This document shows, piece by piece, positions 22,331 through 33,354 of a DNA stretch of 64,000 nt (position 1 is the stretch's first letter; the number at the start of each line of letters is the position of its first letter). This stretch comes from Isoetes taiwanensis (lineage: Eukaryota; Streptophyta; Lycopodiopsida; Isoetales; Isoetaceae): positions 11,405,045 to 11,469,044 of the forward strand of contig JAJEKV010000011.1 of assembly GCA_021234155.1 (NCBI GenBank), in the 5' to 3' direction. Below the pieces are notes generated by a model. The model had not been told where the DNA came from and did not search any database. It worked only from the letters and a program-made list of their open reading frames with translations. Both the position numbers and the translations under genes were made by a program.

Positions 22331-24544
22331 AGGCTCAATTCTTTACCACAAATAGGTTAGTATCTCTCATTCTTTACATAAATAGGTACAGAACACAAAT
22401 AGGTTAGTATCTCTCATTCTTTTAGTTATTTTACAGAAAGCATGTTATTTACTTTTACATGCATCGATTATATTTACCCGATTAATTTAATCGAGTTAAT
22501 CGAGTTACTTTTACATGAATCGAATATCACGCTCTATGATCTTGTTACGTGATCTTGCCTATATGATCGCTCTTATTCTATTTCACTAGCTCTTCCTCTA
22601 TCTGTTCTAATTAATGATCTAAAATAATGAAGTTATTCTATTTCACGAGCTCTTCCTCTATCATTTCTAATTAATGATCATATTGCGAGTAAATAATGAT
22701 CATAATTCGAAAAGTAAATAATGATCATAGATCATATACGCTCTATGATCTTGCTCTATGATCTATGATCTATGATCATAGATCATAGATCTTCACTAGC
22801 TCTTCCTCTATCTGCTCTAAATAATGAACTAAAACAATGAACTAAACAATGAACTAATCGGCTTTATATTTTGAATTACGCATTACGCATTACGCATTAT
22901 GCATTTTTGTTAGAATAATATGTTGGAATGGGAGAAATGGCGGCTTTGGGCATTTCTATTTTGGGTTACGTTTTCCACTAGGTTAATCAAATCGCGCCCG
23001 GTGGCGTTTTAGTTGGCATTTCAATTTCATGCGGCTCTATACAAATCGGCGCCCGGTGGCGTGTGAAATAGATGCTGTGCTAATTACTTTCTCTCGTTCT
23101 AGTGCCATGGATTTTTCCTTATGCATGGACTTTGGCTGGTTCAAATACAACATTTGCTGGTTCTAGTTCCTTGGGCGACCATCAACTCGGACCACGTACA
23201 AGATATTACTTGAGTGTCTTTGTTCAAAGCGTTCAAAAGAGTTGGAGAATCCATTAGGCGGACTGTATCGGGGGGCCATGGGTACACTTCCATCGCATCT
23301 ATGGACATATCGGACTCCTCATGCTCTTAGTAAGGCTCATGCCAACAAATAAGTACAAGGATTTGATTTATAGTATCGGGGATCGATACAACACTCTGGT
23401 TTGGAGACTTCGACATCCTCGGGAAAGATGAGGATCTGTCATATCGGTGGTTCAGGTGGGACTTCTTGCGGGATTGGGCGGATGAAGTGGGCTGTCGACA
23501 TATTGTAGAGATAGAAAGAATTGGCGCTGGCATTTTTGGAGAAGAAGAAATGTACATAACTTTTTGGAATATGAATACAAACTCGGGCGCTGGCGCAATT
23601 TGCACTATACTTTTACGTCATTAGTTTTTTTTTTATATGCAATGTCGAAAACATTGAATCTGTGATGCCCTCGGCCCGGTATGACCAACCCCAAGAAACT
23701 ACATATTTTCATTAATGTGTAGTTTCATGGGGTTGATATAACCCAGCTAAAGAGCATCAAAAGAATACAAAGTTCACAACATCACTTGAGATGATATGAT
23801 ATATTCTTTTTTTTTGAATATCCAAATATACATACCTTTTTAGGGCGTTCTTTTGGCCATGCTACAAATGTGCCCGCTTTTCTGTTGTATCGCCAGGGAT
23901 GTCTTCTTGGAAGAGCCTCATCTTCATAATTGCGGTTTAGAATAGAAATCTTCTGAAACTTGTTCCAAGAGGAACACCATGACACATAGAACTTGGATTC
24001 AAATCTTGATTTTACACAATCCTACTCGGCTTCAAGTTTCTTTGTTAAAAGATAGCATTCTTCTCGGAACAGCGATAAAGAACGAGAATGCATTGTAAAA
24101 ATAGAGGGCGAAAAATTGAGAACAAGAGAATGCATTGAATTCACCATAGTTTCAGCCGGACATCGAATGGGAATTGAAGGCGGCTCGATCGAATGGATTG
24201 AAAGGCGGCTCGATCGATCGAATGGGATCGAGCGGATCTTGGGCGCTCGATAGTCGATTGTTCTTGGGGCTCGATACTAGGAATGATCTTGGGCGCTCAC
24301 GATAGTAGGTGGCGATTAGGTGGTAGTAGATTGCCACATATCGTTTCTTGAAATTAATAATTAATTGTTATCTTGAAATTGCACTAAAAAAAGAAAAACA
24401 CAATTTAAATTTGTAAATGGCCGGGGAATGGCGGTTAATTAAAGCGGTATAAATTTAAAAGGGCCGAATTTGAATTCACGGTTGTAAATCGGTGACCCTA
24501 GATTATGAGCGCATACATATAAGTTTAAACCAAAACCCCAGTCT
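22331..24544. other. Non-coding transposon interior with small palindromes
   Basis: Contains nested GATCATAGATCATAG palindromes near 22690-22790 and three ATTACGCATTACGC-type repeats at 22870-22905. Two GGCGCCCGGTGGCG hairpins lie at 22988-23070. A decayed protein-like plus-strand stretch is seen at 23340-23600. A foldback element lies at about 23662-23762, and a run of GGCTCGATCGAATGG words at 24175-24300. No gene with a recognisable family is present. Confidence 0.4.
23662..23762. repeat. 100-bp foldback element
   Basis: GATGCCCTCGGCCCGG at the left faces CAGCTAAAGAGCATC at the right. The inner arms CCAACCCCAAGAAACTACA and TGTAGTTTCATGGGGTTG pair almost perfectly around a short AT loop. 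Confidence 0.6.
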
Positions 24545-24569
24545 CTTACTATCCGCACTTGCAGTTCTA
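24431..24569 (+). promoter_or_regulatory. Putative upstream region of the plus-strand transposon gene
   Basis: A partial GGTATAAATTT palindrome and an ACATATAAGTTTAAACC segment precede an ATG at 24570 (ATGGCGTCTAGAGG). The first exon appears to run from there to a GGGTAATT donor near 24684. The assignment rests on position and sequence feel only. Confidence 0.3.
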
Positions 24570-27500
24570 TGGCGTCTAGAGGATGCCGGCGGGTAGTAGT
24601 AGAAGGTGGCGACTAAAGCACAAATCCCAAGCACGGAGGCTGCTTGAACAAGCCAGAAAGTTTTGATCCAACAAAGCGCCTCGGGTAATTGATATGTTTT
24701 GTTTTGTAATTGATTTACTGTGTCCCTTTTATTGTTAGGTTTCTAGGATGTTTTCAACGTATTGTGTATTTTACGTGTATCGTGTCTCTACGTGTATTGT
24801 CTACCTTTCATATTGTTTTACGTGTCATTTCTCTTTGCTTCTACTACCTTGTTTTTGTGTGTTTTTGTTATAATCTTCTCCTTTACTCCGATATGTTTTT
24901 GTTGGAACAATTATCCATTTTGTATAATGTAGACCGTGGAAGTCTTTATACGTATTCTCGATTCTTTTGACAAGTCTTTTTGTAGCCTAGTATGTCTCTC
25001 TTATAAAGAGAAGTAATCATAGGTCCCCTCTTAAGAGCGGCTCGGCGATTTATAATTATGAGTGGTTTTGGTTGTCTGCGCTACTTTCCACTGTATGTAC
25101 AATTTATGTTTTTGAAAGTAAAGGCGTCTATGAAAAGCGGCTCGGTAGCGATTTCATTACTCACCACATGATTGTAACTTCGGGATCTTCTAAAATGTGA
25201 AAAGAAAAGCAAGAACATGCACTTACGGGGTCCGGGGACATACTGCGCGAAAAACCAAACGGATGAAGATGTATCGATTTCGGATTTGGCACGCGTTGTG
25301 ACCATTGGCGATCTGGCCAGAAATAATGAAGGCTCGGTGAGAGCCTCCATGTCGAAGAAGATCTACGAGAGGGCTCACGAATGGTATGTGGAGATCTTCA
25401 AGACTAAGCGGAAAACAGCGGTCGATTTTTCATGTCTAGAGTTAAGAAAGCAGATCAAATGAAGAAACAAAGGTATTCGATCACATGCGAAGAAACGGGG
25501 CGATTCTTCGCATTCCGTATTACTTGAAGCGGTCAGAAAAATAAAAAGTATTGAAGAAGTTAAATTCTGCGGTGCTAGTTCCTTTAAAGAGGCGCCCTAA
25601 GAGCGGATGAGGCCGAGATAACCTCTTCAAATTTGGCTGGTCGGTGGTGATCTATTGACACCAAAAAAATATGTGAAGGTCTCGGTTTGTGAGAAGAGCA
25701 ATCGATTACAAAGGCCGTCGGCTAGTGCGTACCTACAAGCTTTAAAAGAGAAGGAAGATGCAAGTTCTAGAGCCGGAAACACCGGGCGTTCTAGGCATTA
25801 CGGATATGACTAGTGATGATGACAAAGGCGAGAGGCGGTTAGAGGCCATGAGCAAACTCAAGAAATATCGCGACAAGTATCCAGCGGGCCTTAGCTTCGC
25901 GCATCCTATCCATGTCGGCCGGGCTTTTGAGGTCCACGAAGGCTATGTTTGTATTGAGAAGATTTGACAAGCGACGCAATGGAAATAGTCGGCGACATGA
26001 TAGAAAACCGGGGCGAGGTGCCAATGCCGGCGGATGTGGTGCCTTTTGATATGAAGGCGAAGAAGGTGTTGATATGGAATAAACTAGAAGATTTAAGCGG
26101 CAACCTCGATATTCACTTCATGATAATAGATGGCCGGCATTGATGGGAGGCCTTGAAGGTTTTGATCGATCAAGCACAAAAAGCGGAAATCGGTTATTCT
26201 ATAGGCGTATTGATCGAAATTACCCGATTCCTCGGTGGCTCCACAACGGCCGGCCGAGAATTAGCGAAATCGGTGGCGCTCTTGAATGACATGGGAAAGA
26301 CATTCTGTACAAAAGGTATTTTATGTTCCACACATAAGCGTTCCAAATCGGCGCCCGGTGGCGTTTTAAGCTAATCGCGTATTTACAAAGCGGCGCTGGC
26401 GCGATTTCTTCATATGGCTGCGATTTTCTAAATACATGATTAGCAAAAAGCGGCGCTGGCGGCGTTTTATGTTGTTATTTGTGTGGCGGATTTACAAGAA
26501 AGCGAGCTGGCGAATTCTTCATCATGAAGAAATCGCCCGGCCCGCGTTCTTTGTAAATCGTGATTAACGAAAACGCGCTGGCTGGCGTTTTATATTATTA
26601 CTTTCCGCGACTGTTTTTTTTTTTTTTTATCTAACGGCCCATATTTTGCGGTCCGGTATGTGGAAGGCGATTCGCGACGCTTCGTAACCAATGGATCGAA
26701 TATGGAAAACCAATGCCGACCGGACAAGGGCAATCTAAGAGTGCGAATTCAAATTACTAGAAAGGACAACGTGCCAAACCATATCTGAGGACAAGAACAA
26801 GGCCACTAGATCAAAGAAGAAAAAAGGGGATGCACAAGCTGTACGAGGAAGAGCAAAGCGGTGCCAAAGGATGCCTGCAAGATTATTTTTTCTTGACCCG
26901 GGTATGGGAAAAGTGGAGCGAATTTTGGGGCGCCTATTCGGAAAAGAAGTTGCGGTTCGTATGGCGGGGTTTCCTCCGCAAGATCGTCTATTTTTGATAT
27001 AGGTATCGCGAAATGAGAAAGGCACAAGGATTGGATGATCGGGAATTAATCTACTGTTCTAGATAGTTGCATCGAGAAAGGAAGTTATCTACAAAGAAAG
27101 CGTCTGCGACAAAGCACTTGACATCTTTCGAAGATGCATGCGAATCGATAAAGAATATGAAAGTCGAAAAAAGGTTGGTGAAGAGCGCAAAGGCTCTCGG
27201 GGAGACATGATGTTATCGAGAGATAGGCTTAATGCAAAAGTACAAGCGTATCTAATGATGACATTAAGAAATATGTATTTTGGTCAAAAGATTTTGTGAA
27301 GCGACAAAAAGGCGAAGAATGTGGCAACTCTTAAAGGGATTCACCACGAAGTTGCGTCGACCTAAAAAGAAAAGTTGCTTTGGTGAAGAAGGCGGCGATG
27401 AAGCGAGTCTCCTTTTTTCTATAAGGTGTCCACTGGTTATAAGTGTGCCATGCGGAGGTAGGTGAAGGGCCAACCGACATCACTCTATTTGTTCTTGATA

Positions 27501-28602
27501 GCCGTGTGGCCGCGAGATGGACCTGGGGATGATTCGGACACCTTCTTCAACACATGCGGTGGTTTGGACCGAGATGCATTATACTATCGTGGCGGTTTGC
27601 CACTCAGGCATTTCCTACGCATATGCACTAATTTTTTGCAAATGATGTCGAATGCATTAAAGTGATGAGGCAAGCGGTAATGATAGATGAAAACAAAGAT
27701 AGTGAGTTTAGTACCGAAAGTAAGATCTCACATGTGCTAGTCCTTATGATAGCCATTATGGATGATAAAGAATATGAAAGACTCAAGGGGAAACGGAAGG
27801 TGAGAAGATTGCTTGGCGGTGCTATCGGCTAGATGAACCCCTATTGAAGAATGTTTTTATGTCGAATCAATTGCGAAGACAAAGGGAAAAGGGACTGCGG
27901 ATGTGGATGTGGACACGGGACGAAGAGGAAGAGGAAGAGGAAGAAGAAAAGCTGGGTCGACCCTGTCCTTAATTCACCAATCAAGTATGAGCTCTTGGCC
28001 GGGCATAAGGGGAGGCTGAATAAGTGCGGGTTTTCTTTGGCCCTTTCGAGTTTTCGATTGAAGCCTTACGCCCGTTAGAGTCTACGTGTTGGGAGTTTCA
28101 TGTTGGAGGTTATGTCGGTGAGGAAGCTACGAAGCTAGCTAGGAAATGCCAAAGTGTGGTCTCGATGGTCAAGCCAAGGACTTCCTCGATATTTTTTCGA
28201 GAAAGTGCTAGAGGTGGCACCTAGGGGTCCGCTAGGTAGTGCAAAAAATAAAGCTTCCAGCTCTAAGTCCGGCTTACTGCGGATCTTTTGCGAGGCGGGA
28301 AGAAATGAGAAAGCATATAGAGGGCATAAAGAAGAATATCGACAAACAACGGCTTAACTATGCGGCCGAGGCGTGCCTATCCTTCCAATCACATTGGAAA
28401 ATCCGGAAGTGGATGTAGGTAGCATAAGCGAAGAAGACAAAATCCTAGATGATACGGTGGATTCGGGCTCGAGTCGGGTTAGCATAAAGAGTAATGAAGT
28501 ATCAACCATAGTTCAAACACTAAGTGATGTGGTGACATACGGCGGGCCGAAGGCGGTAGGAAGTAAGCTCATCATTGCGGATGTTGAGCAGGGAACCCGA
28601 AA
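24570..28602 (+). pseudogene. Intron-containing transposon gene remnant with a ParB-like segment
   Basis: Exon-like stretches read in order on the plus strand. They are MASRGCRRVVVEG (24570), MHLRGPGTYCAKNQ to LRKQIK (25217-25459), and GERRLEAMSKLKKYRDKYPAG to GRAFEVHEGYVCIEKI (25758-25967). After a shift come MEIVGDMIENRGEVPMPADV, WNKLEDLSGNLDIHFMIIDG, RH*WEALKVLIDQAQ and NDMGKTFCTKG (25979-26315), then later pieces at 27455-27530, 27700-27830 and 28373-28602. IIDGRH-x-WEALK resembles the DGxHR motif of ParB/sulfiredoxin-like folds, and the TGA in it is one transition from CGA (Arg). Introns appear to start at about 26316 and 28603. Many stops show decay. The full function is unknown. Confidence 0.5.
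26316..26635 (+). other. Putative intron carrying GC-rich hairpins
   Basis: After ACAAAAG the sequence GTATTTTATG looks like a donor. The following 300 bases are non-coding and hold several short hairpins with AAATCG or AAAGCG arms around GGCGCCCGGTGGCG or GGCGCTGGCG, at about 26344, 26387, 26447, 26500 and 26571. They end in a poly-T tract at about 26614-26628, next to the next exon-like stretch. Confidence 0.45.
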
Positions 28603-28770
28603 GGTATGTTATTCAAGCGAAATGAAAATCGCGCCGGTAGCGATTTCAATTCTTCAAGCGAATTGAAAATCGGCGCCCGGTAGCGATTTCAATATTCAAC
28701 GAAATTGAAAATCGCGCCAAGCAGCGATTTCAATTTTCTTTTCCTTGTCTCACAAGTGTGTGCTTTATTA
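28603..28770 (+). repeat. Three tandem intronic hairpins, about 41-bp spacing
   Basis: GAAAATCGCGCCGGTAGCG, GAAAATCGGCGCCCGGTAGCG and GAAAATCGCGCCAAGCAGCG, each followed by ATTTCAAT, start at about 28623, 28664 and 28706. Each arm GAAATCGC/GCGATTTC pairs with the other. The array directly follows a GTATGTTATT donor-like site and precedes the phosphatase-like exon. Confidence 0.6.
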
Positions 28771-29340
28771 TTCTGAGACCTAATCCGGTTTCCTCCAAAA
28801 TTACGGTGTTCGATTTGAATGGAGTGCTCGCAAAGCGTTACCTAAAGCACAATTTCCTTTATCATGGTATGCGAGAAACCATTTGAGACATATCTGAAAT
28901 GGGTATATCATGACAGTATCACGAAGGAGATGTTAGACCAAGCTTTCTTTTTATTTCGTTGTGCAATTTGGTCGTCGATGGAGAATAGAAATATCACGGG
29001 AAGTTTTGAGAGTAGTTCACGAGTTACATAGAGATTGGGCATCTGTTTGGGATCGAGCAAATGTAAGTCATTCAATAACCCAAAGGATCCTACTGGTAAA
29101 AAAATATTTGTGAAATGCTTGGCGACATGATGGATGACTTGGCGTGAGGGGAGAAGGAAGACATCATTATAGTTGATGATGGCCTTGAAGTGTTGCTTCA
29201 ATGGATCCACGATCACTAAATCCACCATCCTATCATCATCGAGGATTTTGAAAAAGATGACTTCTGCCGTTTTGTCGGCATCTTGCCGCGAAATATCTCT
29301 CTGAGGAAAAAGGTCGAAGAGATACAAACACTATACGCTT
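28771..29340 (+). pseudogene. FCP1/NIF-like HAD phosphatase segment of the transposon gene
   Basis: The plus strand reads SSKITVFDLNGVLAKRYLKH, then KWVYHDSITKEMLDQAFFLF, then CAIWSSMENRNI and RDWASVWDRAN. After shifts it continues with SFNNPKDPTGKKIFVKCL, EKEDIIIVDDGLEVLLQW and FVGILPRNISLRKKVEEIQ to a stop near 29341. The order DLNGVL, AIWSSM, then a hydrophobic IIIVDD motif is that of FCP1-like HAD phosphatases, which dephosphorylate Ser or Thr on proteins such as the RNA polymerase II tail. Plant members often have DLNG in place of DLDE at the first motif. Frameshifts and stops make it inactive. It is probably the 3' part of the gene beginning at 24570, but a separate captured gene is possible. 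Confidence 0.6.
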
Positions 29341-32051
29341 AACTTAATCGGAGGGAAATTGTGCGGGGACCTAGAGAAGATCGTTCTAGAAAGGGAACTT
29401 TTTTGATATATATATATATGTATCTGAGGAAATACACTTTCCAATAAGTTTTGAATATGAAATATACTTTACACCAAACTCTTTCGAATATATATTGTGT
29501 TCTTATATCGGCATTATTGGTTACGTATGCGTATTGTTCTTTTATATTACGTGTATGGTTTGCTATACTTGCAATAATTTGTATGTATATACAGTCAATA
29601 ATTTAGGTGTCTATAAATACATTATGCATGAAATTGGCAAACCATCGGCCCCGACTTCCATATACGCTTGTTATTATGGCACATTCTATTACCGCCGGAT
29701 GAACCATGAGACCCTCTGCGGTGCCTTGAGCTAGAAATAGAACCGAGGACTGGCTTGATGTCGTTGCTATGAATCCGTCGCTTCTATCACGATCCCTTTG
29801 ATGTTGTAATCCATCTTATATGGAATCGAGGCATGGTTTGTTCATGATCGAAAGGATCTCGACACCGCTGCGGCCTTTGTCGGCGATGATTCGGATTAGT
29901 TTTTAAAGTTTATGTTCCACTATAATCGTTATTTATGAAAATAAAATCGCGCCACAGCGATTTGACCCTTGAAAAAATCTACGTTACGTAGCAACTTGCT
30001 TGGCTGTTATTTATTTATTAAGTAAAACACTACAATTTCAATGTTTAGATTTCGTTTGTAAGTCGGTGATTTATGCAATTAATAAGCAATTTCCTACTTT
30101 TTATATTGCCAACATTCTTTCATAATATGGGTCATTTGGACCGAATATTTGGATGCCCTTGCATTTCAACATAAAATGCATCTTCCTAGCCCGAAAATGA
30201 ACTCAGTGCAAAAGTGTGGTTAATTCAATATAATGGTCAATAAATAGCTTATACGGCGCGATTTTGGAATAGACATAATCCCAATTTAATTGAATGATGG
30301 TTAAAACTCCTCGGTAGACTGCACTGCTCTCTTGAACAGATCCTCGGTAGATTACACTGAACTGCTCTCTTGTCCAGCTTATGTATATTCAGATATATCT
30401 GTTATATGAGTTATCCAGGTACGAATGTTGATGATTTGCTCATGATACAAATGAATACAAATTATGTGGGCTGAAACTGTAAAACTGTAGTGTTTTTTGT
30501 CGTGATTTCTGGTGTTGGTCATGTAATTACTTCATTTGAAGCTTGTTTGTCTCTACGAGACATCACCAGCGTAGATCGAACAGATTTGGAGGTTGGAAAT
30601 GCGCCTTAGAATATGAAGGGTTTATCCAGCTGAAATGACATGATTAAAGTTTGAAAATTGCTTGTGGAGACACGCAAAATCAGAGTCTGGGAGTACTAGC
30701 AGCTCTATTTTCCATCTATTTTCTTCTCTCCAGCTCTAAATTTGACAGTGAGTGCATATTGTTGTTTATCCGTTGTTAAATGTGTTAGCTAGGTTATTCT
30801 AGTTTATCTTTGATAGGTTATTTTACTCTATAAGATTGGCAGTTCTACTTTATTAGAGAGATCAAATTCTACTTACAGTGTTAGATTATTCTAGCTTATC
30901 TTTTCTAAGTTATTCTACTCTATAATATTGGCAGTTCTACTTTATTAGGGAGATCAGATCCTATGAAGTACATAGATCTTTCATGATTTGGAGGGTGATT
31001 TTTCTTATTAAACATAAGTTTCATGGATTTGTAAGTTTGAATTGTTGCTTGAATAACTTTGTTTGCCTTTTATCAGTCGTGATTTAGAAGGAAGTAAATC
31101 AGAAGGAATTTTTTCCTTGCAAGATGCCCCAAGTTGAATTTTAGCTGCTAACATAGTGTTCCAAAGCAGAAGTACAATGTTGTAGCACTTCCTGTAAGAG
31201 ACTCAATGTTTTTTAGGTACCCTTAATTTTCTAGCAGCGAAGTTGGCGAAATTGTCTCGAAATTGTCCGAAATGCATTCTAGTAAATCTCTCAAAAGCCC
31301 CTTTATGTTTACATCTTTCAAGTAAATTTTATCAAAAGCCCCTTTCATATTTACATCTTTGACCATAAGCAAGTGTGATCAAGCTCTACGTAATGGTGGT
31401 CAAGCTACACACATTTGCATAATAACAACTTTTCTAAGCTCATGCCCAAACCATGTCTAAGGGTTTGATCATTCCTTTCAAAAGCATTCAAAAATTTTTG
31501 TACTTGAACAATGAACTAGAAACAACTCCAAATTAGATTTCTCACTTAGATAAATGCTATGTGCAAAATATAAATAAAATGATGTAGCCTCTTAAGTCTA
31601 AATTTCTCACTTAGATAATCTTCTTTGTGCAAAATATAAAACCAAGGATGTAGAATTAGAGGTTGAGGAAACTACACTAATGGCATGCATCAATCAAATG
31701 AAAGTACACCCATCCCTTTTTAGGCATTTCCATATTCGATAACCATAACACATATGATGAAATACCTGCAACTGCCATCACAAAATTTTTTATATACAAT
31801 ATGCAAGAGAACCTATTGTATTTACATTTATTTTTACCATAGAAATTTTTGTGGCTCTCGTAAATGCTGGTTTGACTCCCAAAATGGCATATTTTTCTAA
31901 GGGTCTTCTTATTTATATTATGTCACTCTAAAAAAGCTGTTTTTAAGGACAGTTTTGAACAACTTGCATTCAAAAACCTTGATTGCCCCCTATTTTGCCT
32001 CATTTTTTAGTTTTCCAAATTTTTTAGAGGAATCTTTCAAACGCACTTTTT
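29341..32051. other. Right non-coding part of the 15.4-kb transposon
   Basis: No gene supported. Notable details are one AAATCGCGCCACAGCGATTT hairpin at 29943-29962, a tandem duplication at about 30797-30865 and 30888-30962 (TCTACTTTATTAG shared, offset about 92 bp), and a shorter duplication near 31290-31360 (AAAAGCCCCTTT). The right end repeats AAACGCACTT in inverted form just inside the terminal repeat. Confidence 0.5.
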
Positions 32052-32081
32052 AAATAAGTGCGTTTCATTTTAAACATTGTT
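32052..32081 (-). repeat. Right terminal inverted repeat of the 15.4-kb transposon
   Basis: Reverse complement begins AACAATGTTTAAAA then TGAAACGCACTTATTT, matching the left end at 28 of 30 positions. The target duplication CAAA follows at 32082-32085. Confidence 0.92.
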
Positions 32082-32085
32082 CAAA

Positions 32086-32727
32086 CTCCACCAAGTGAAT
32101 AAATTCCTCCCACATGCCTTGCTTGTTCCAGACATAGTTTCCTAGCATGTCTTCCAATATTCTGTTGGTACGCTCCGTTTGCCCATCCGTCTGGGGATGA
32201 TAGGCCGTGCTCATGGATAGCTTCGTCCCAATCGTTGTGAAGAGGTCCTACCAGAAGGCACTGATGAACTTCGGATCTCTGTCGGATATAATCTCCCTTG
32301 GCATGCCATGGAGCCTGAATATCTCTTTGGTGAAGAGCTTTGCAGTGTCCATAGCGGTGTCTGTGGTCCTGCAAGGCACAAAATGGGCCATCTTCGACAA
32401 CTTGTCGACCACGACCATCAAGGCATCCTTACCCCTTACTGTCCTTGGGAGCCCTGTTATGAAGTCCATGCTGACGACCTCCCACTTAGCGTTTGGCACC
32501 GCTAATGGTTCCAATGCACCTGGAATCCGAAGCTGTTCTGCCTTCATTTGCTGACATAGTTGGCATTCCTTGATGTGGCGAGCTACCTGCTTCTTCATTC
32601 CTGGCCAATAGTAGCTGCTACGCACTTTGAAGTATGTCTTCATGAATCCTGCGTGGCCAGCTATTGGGCTGTTGTGGGTGTCGTGGAGGATCAATTTTCT
32701 TACTCCAGATGATTCCGGCACGCACAA
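32086..32727 (-). pseudogene. Gypsy integrase, N-terminal and core part
   Basis: The minus strand shows the zinc-binding HHCC motif of integrase (HDTHNSPIAGH, later CQLCQQM). The catalytic core follows, with its first Asp in VVSMDFITGLP and second in EIISDRDPKF. The Glu region [14 protein letters not shown] lies after a stop codon that interrupts the frame at SAFW. The gene ends in [10 protein letters not shown], where the 15.4-kb transposon is inserted. The continuation FAYNSTKQ begins at 16653. Integrase joins the reverse-transcribed copy to host DNA. Confidence 0.9.
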
Positions 32728-32788
32728 CTTGTTTTTATGGTATAGAAGGTTACCTTCCTTCTTAAAATTTTTGAAGGTTTCCCTCTCT

Positions 32789-33327
32789 TTATCCGTTCTC
32801 GCTTCCTTGCATAAACTTGCCCATACTTCCTTGAAGTCTACGTCCGTTGTCTTCGATCTTTTTCCCGAAATCGCTGAAGAGCATCGAGATTGCGTTGCAG
32901 TGCACTCTAGTTGTCAGCGGATGCCTTGAAAGTGCATCGGCTACCACATTAAGCTTCCCGGGTTTGTAGACTATATCAAAGTCGTACTCCTCGAGAAACT
33001 CCATCCACCTTCGCTGTCTCAGATTAAGATGTGGTTGCGTGAATACATATTGGAGGCTCTGGTGATCCGTGTCCAACTGGAACTTCCTCCCTAAGAGATA
33101 GTGCCTCCAAATTCTCAACGCCTGACAACTGCTAGCAACTCCTGGTCGTGCGTCGGGTAACGCATTTTGGTGTCGTTCATCTTTCTTGAATCGTATGCTA
33201 TTACCCGCTCTTCTTGCATGAGCACTCCACCTGTGGCTATCTTGCTTGCGTCCGTCGCCACTAACTTGTCCTTTTCTGGGTCGGGCAGGGTTAAGACGGG
33301 GGCGGTTGTCAAAGCTTCCTTCAACAA
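32789..33327 (-). pseudogene. Gypsy RNase H domain, frameshifted
   Basis: VLTLPDPEKDKLVATDAS carries the first catalytic Asp. VIAYDSRKMNDTKMRYPTHDQELLAVV carries the usual Glu. After a frameshift near 33115 come LDTDHQSLQYVFTQPHL and YKPGKLNVVADALSRHP. These are signature stretches of gypsy RNase H, which removes RNA from the RNA-DNA hybrid. It lies between reverse transcriptase and integrase, as expected. Confidence 0.9.
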
Positions 33328-33354
33328 TTCAAATCCCGCTTGGGCTTTCTTGAG

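Larger units (their letters stand above)
16658..32081. mobile_element. 15.4-kb TIR DNA transposon inserted in the gypsy integrase
   Basis: The ends are inverted repeats of 30 bp with two mismatches: AACAAwGTTTAAAw followed by TGAAACGCACTTATTT, at 16658-16687 and inverted at 32052-32081. The insert is flanked by CAAA at 16654-16657 and 32082-32085. Removing it and one CAAA joins GTATG-CAAA-CTCCACC, which on the minus strand encodes V-E-F-A-Y, the expected integrase sequence. That proves the insertion. Second copies of AAACGCACTT lie just inside each end. Inside are a minus-strand transposase remnant (18.4-21.3 kb) and a plus-strand spliced gene remnant (24.57-29.4 kb). The superfamily is not certain, and the 4-bp duplication and length are unusual for plants. 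Confidence 0.9.
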
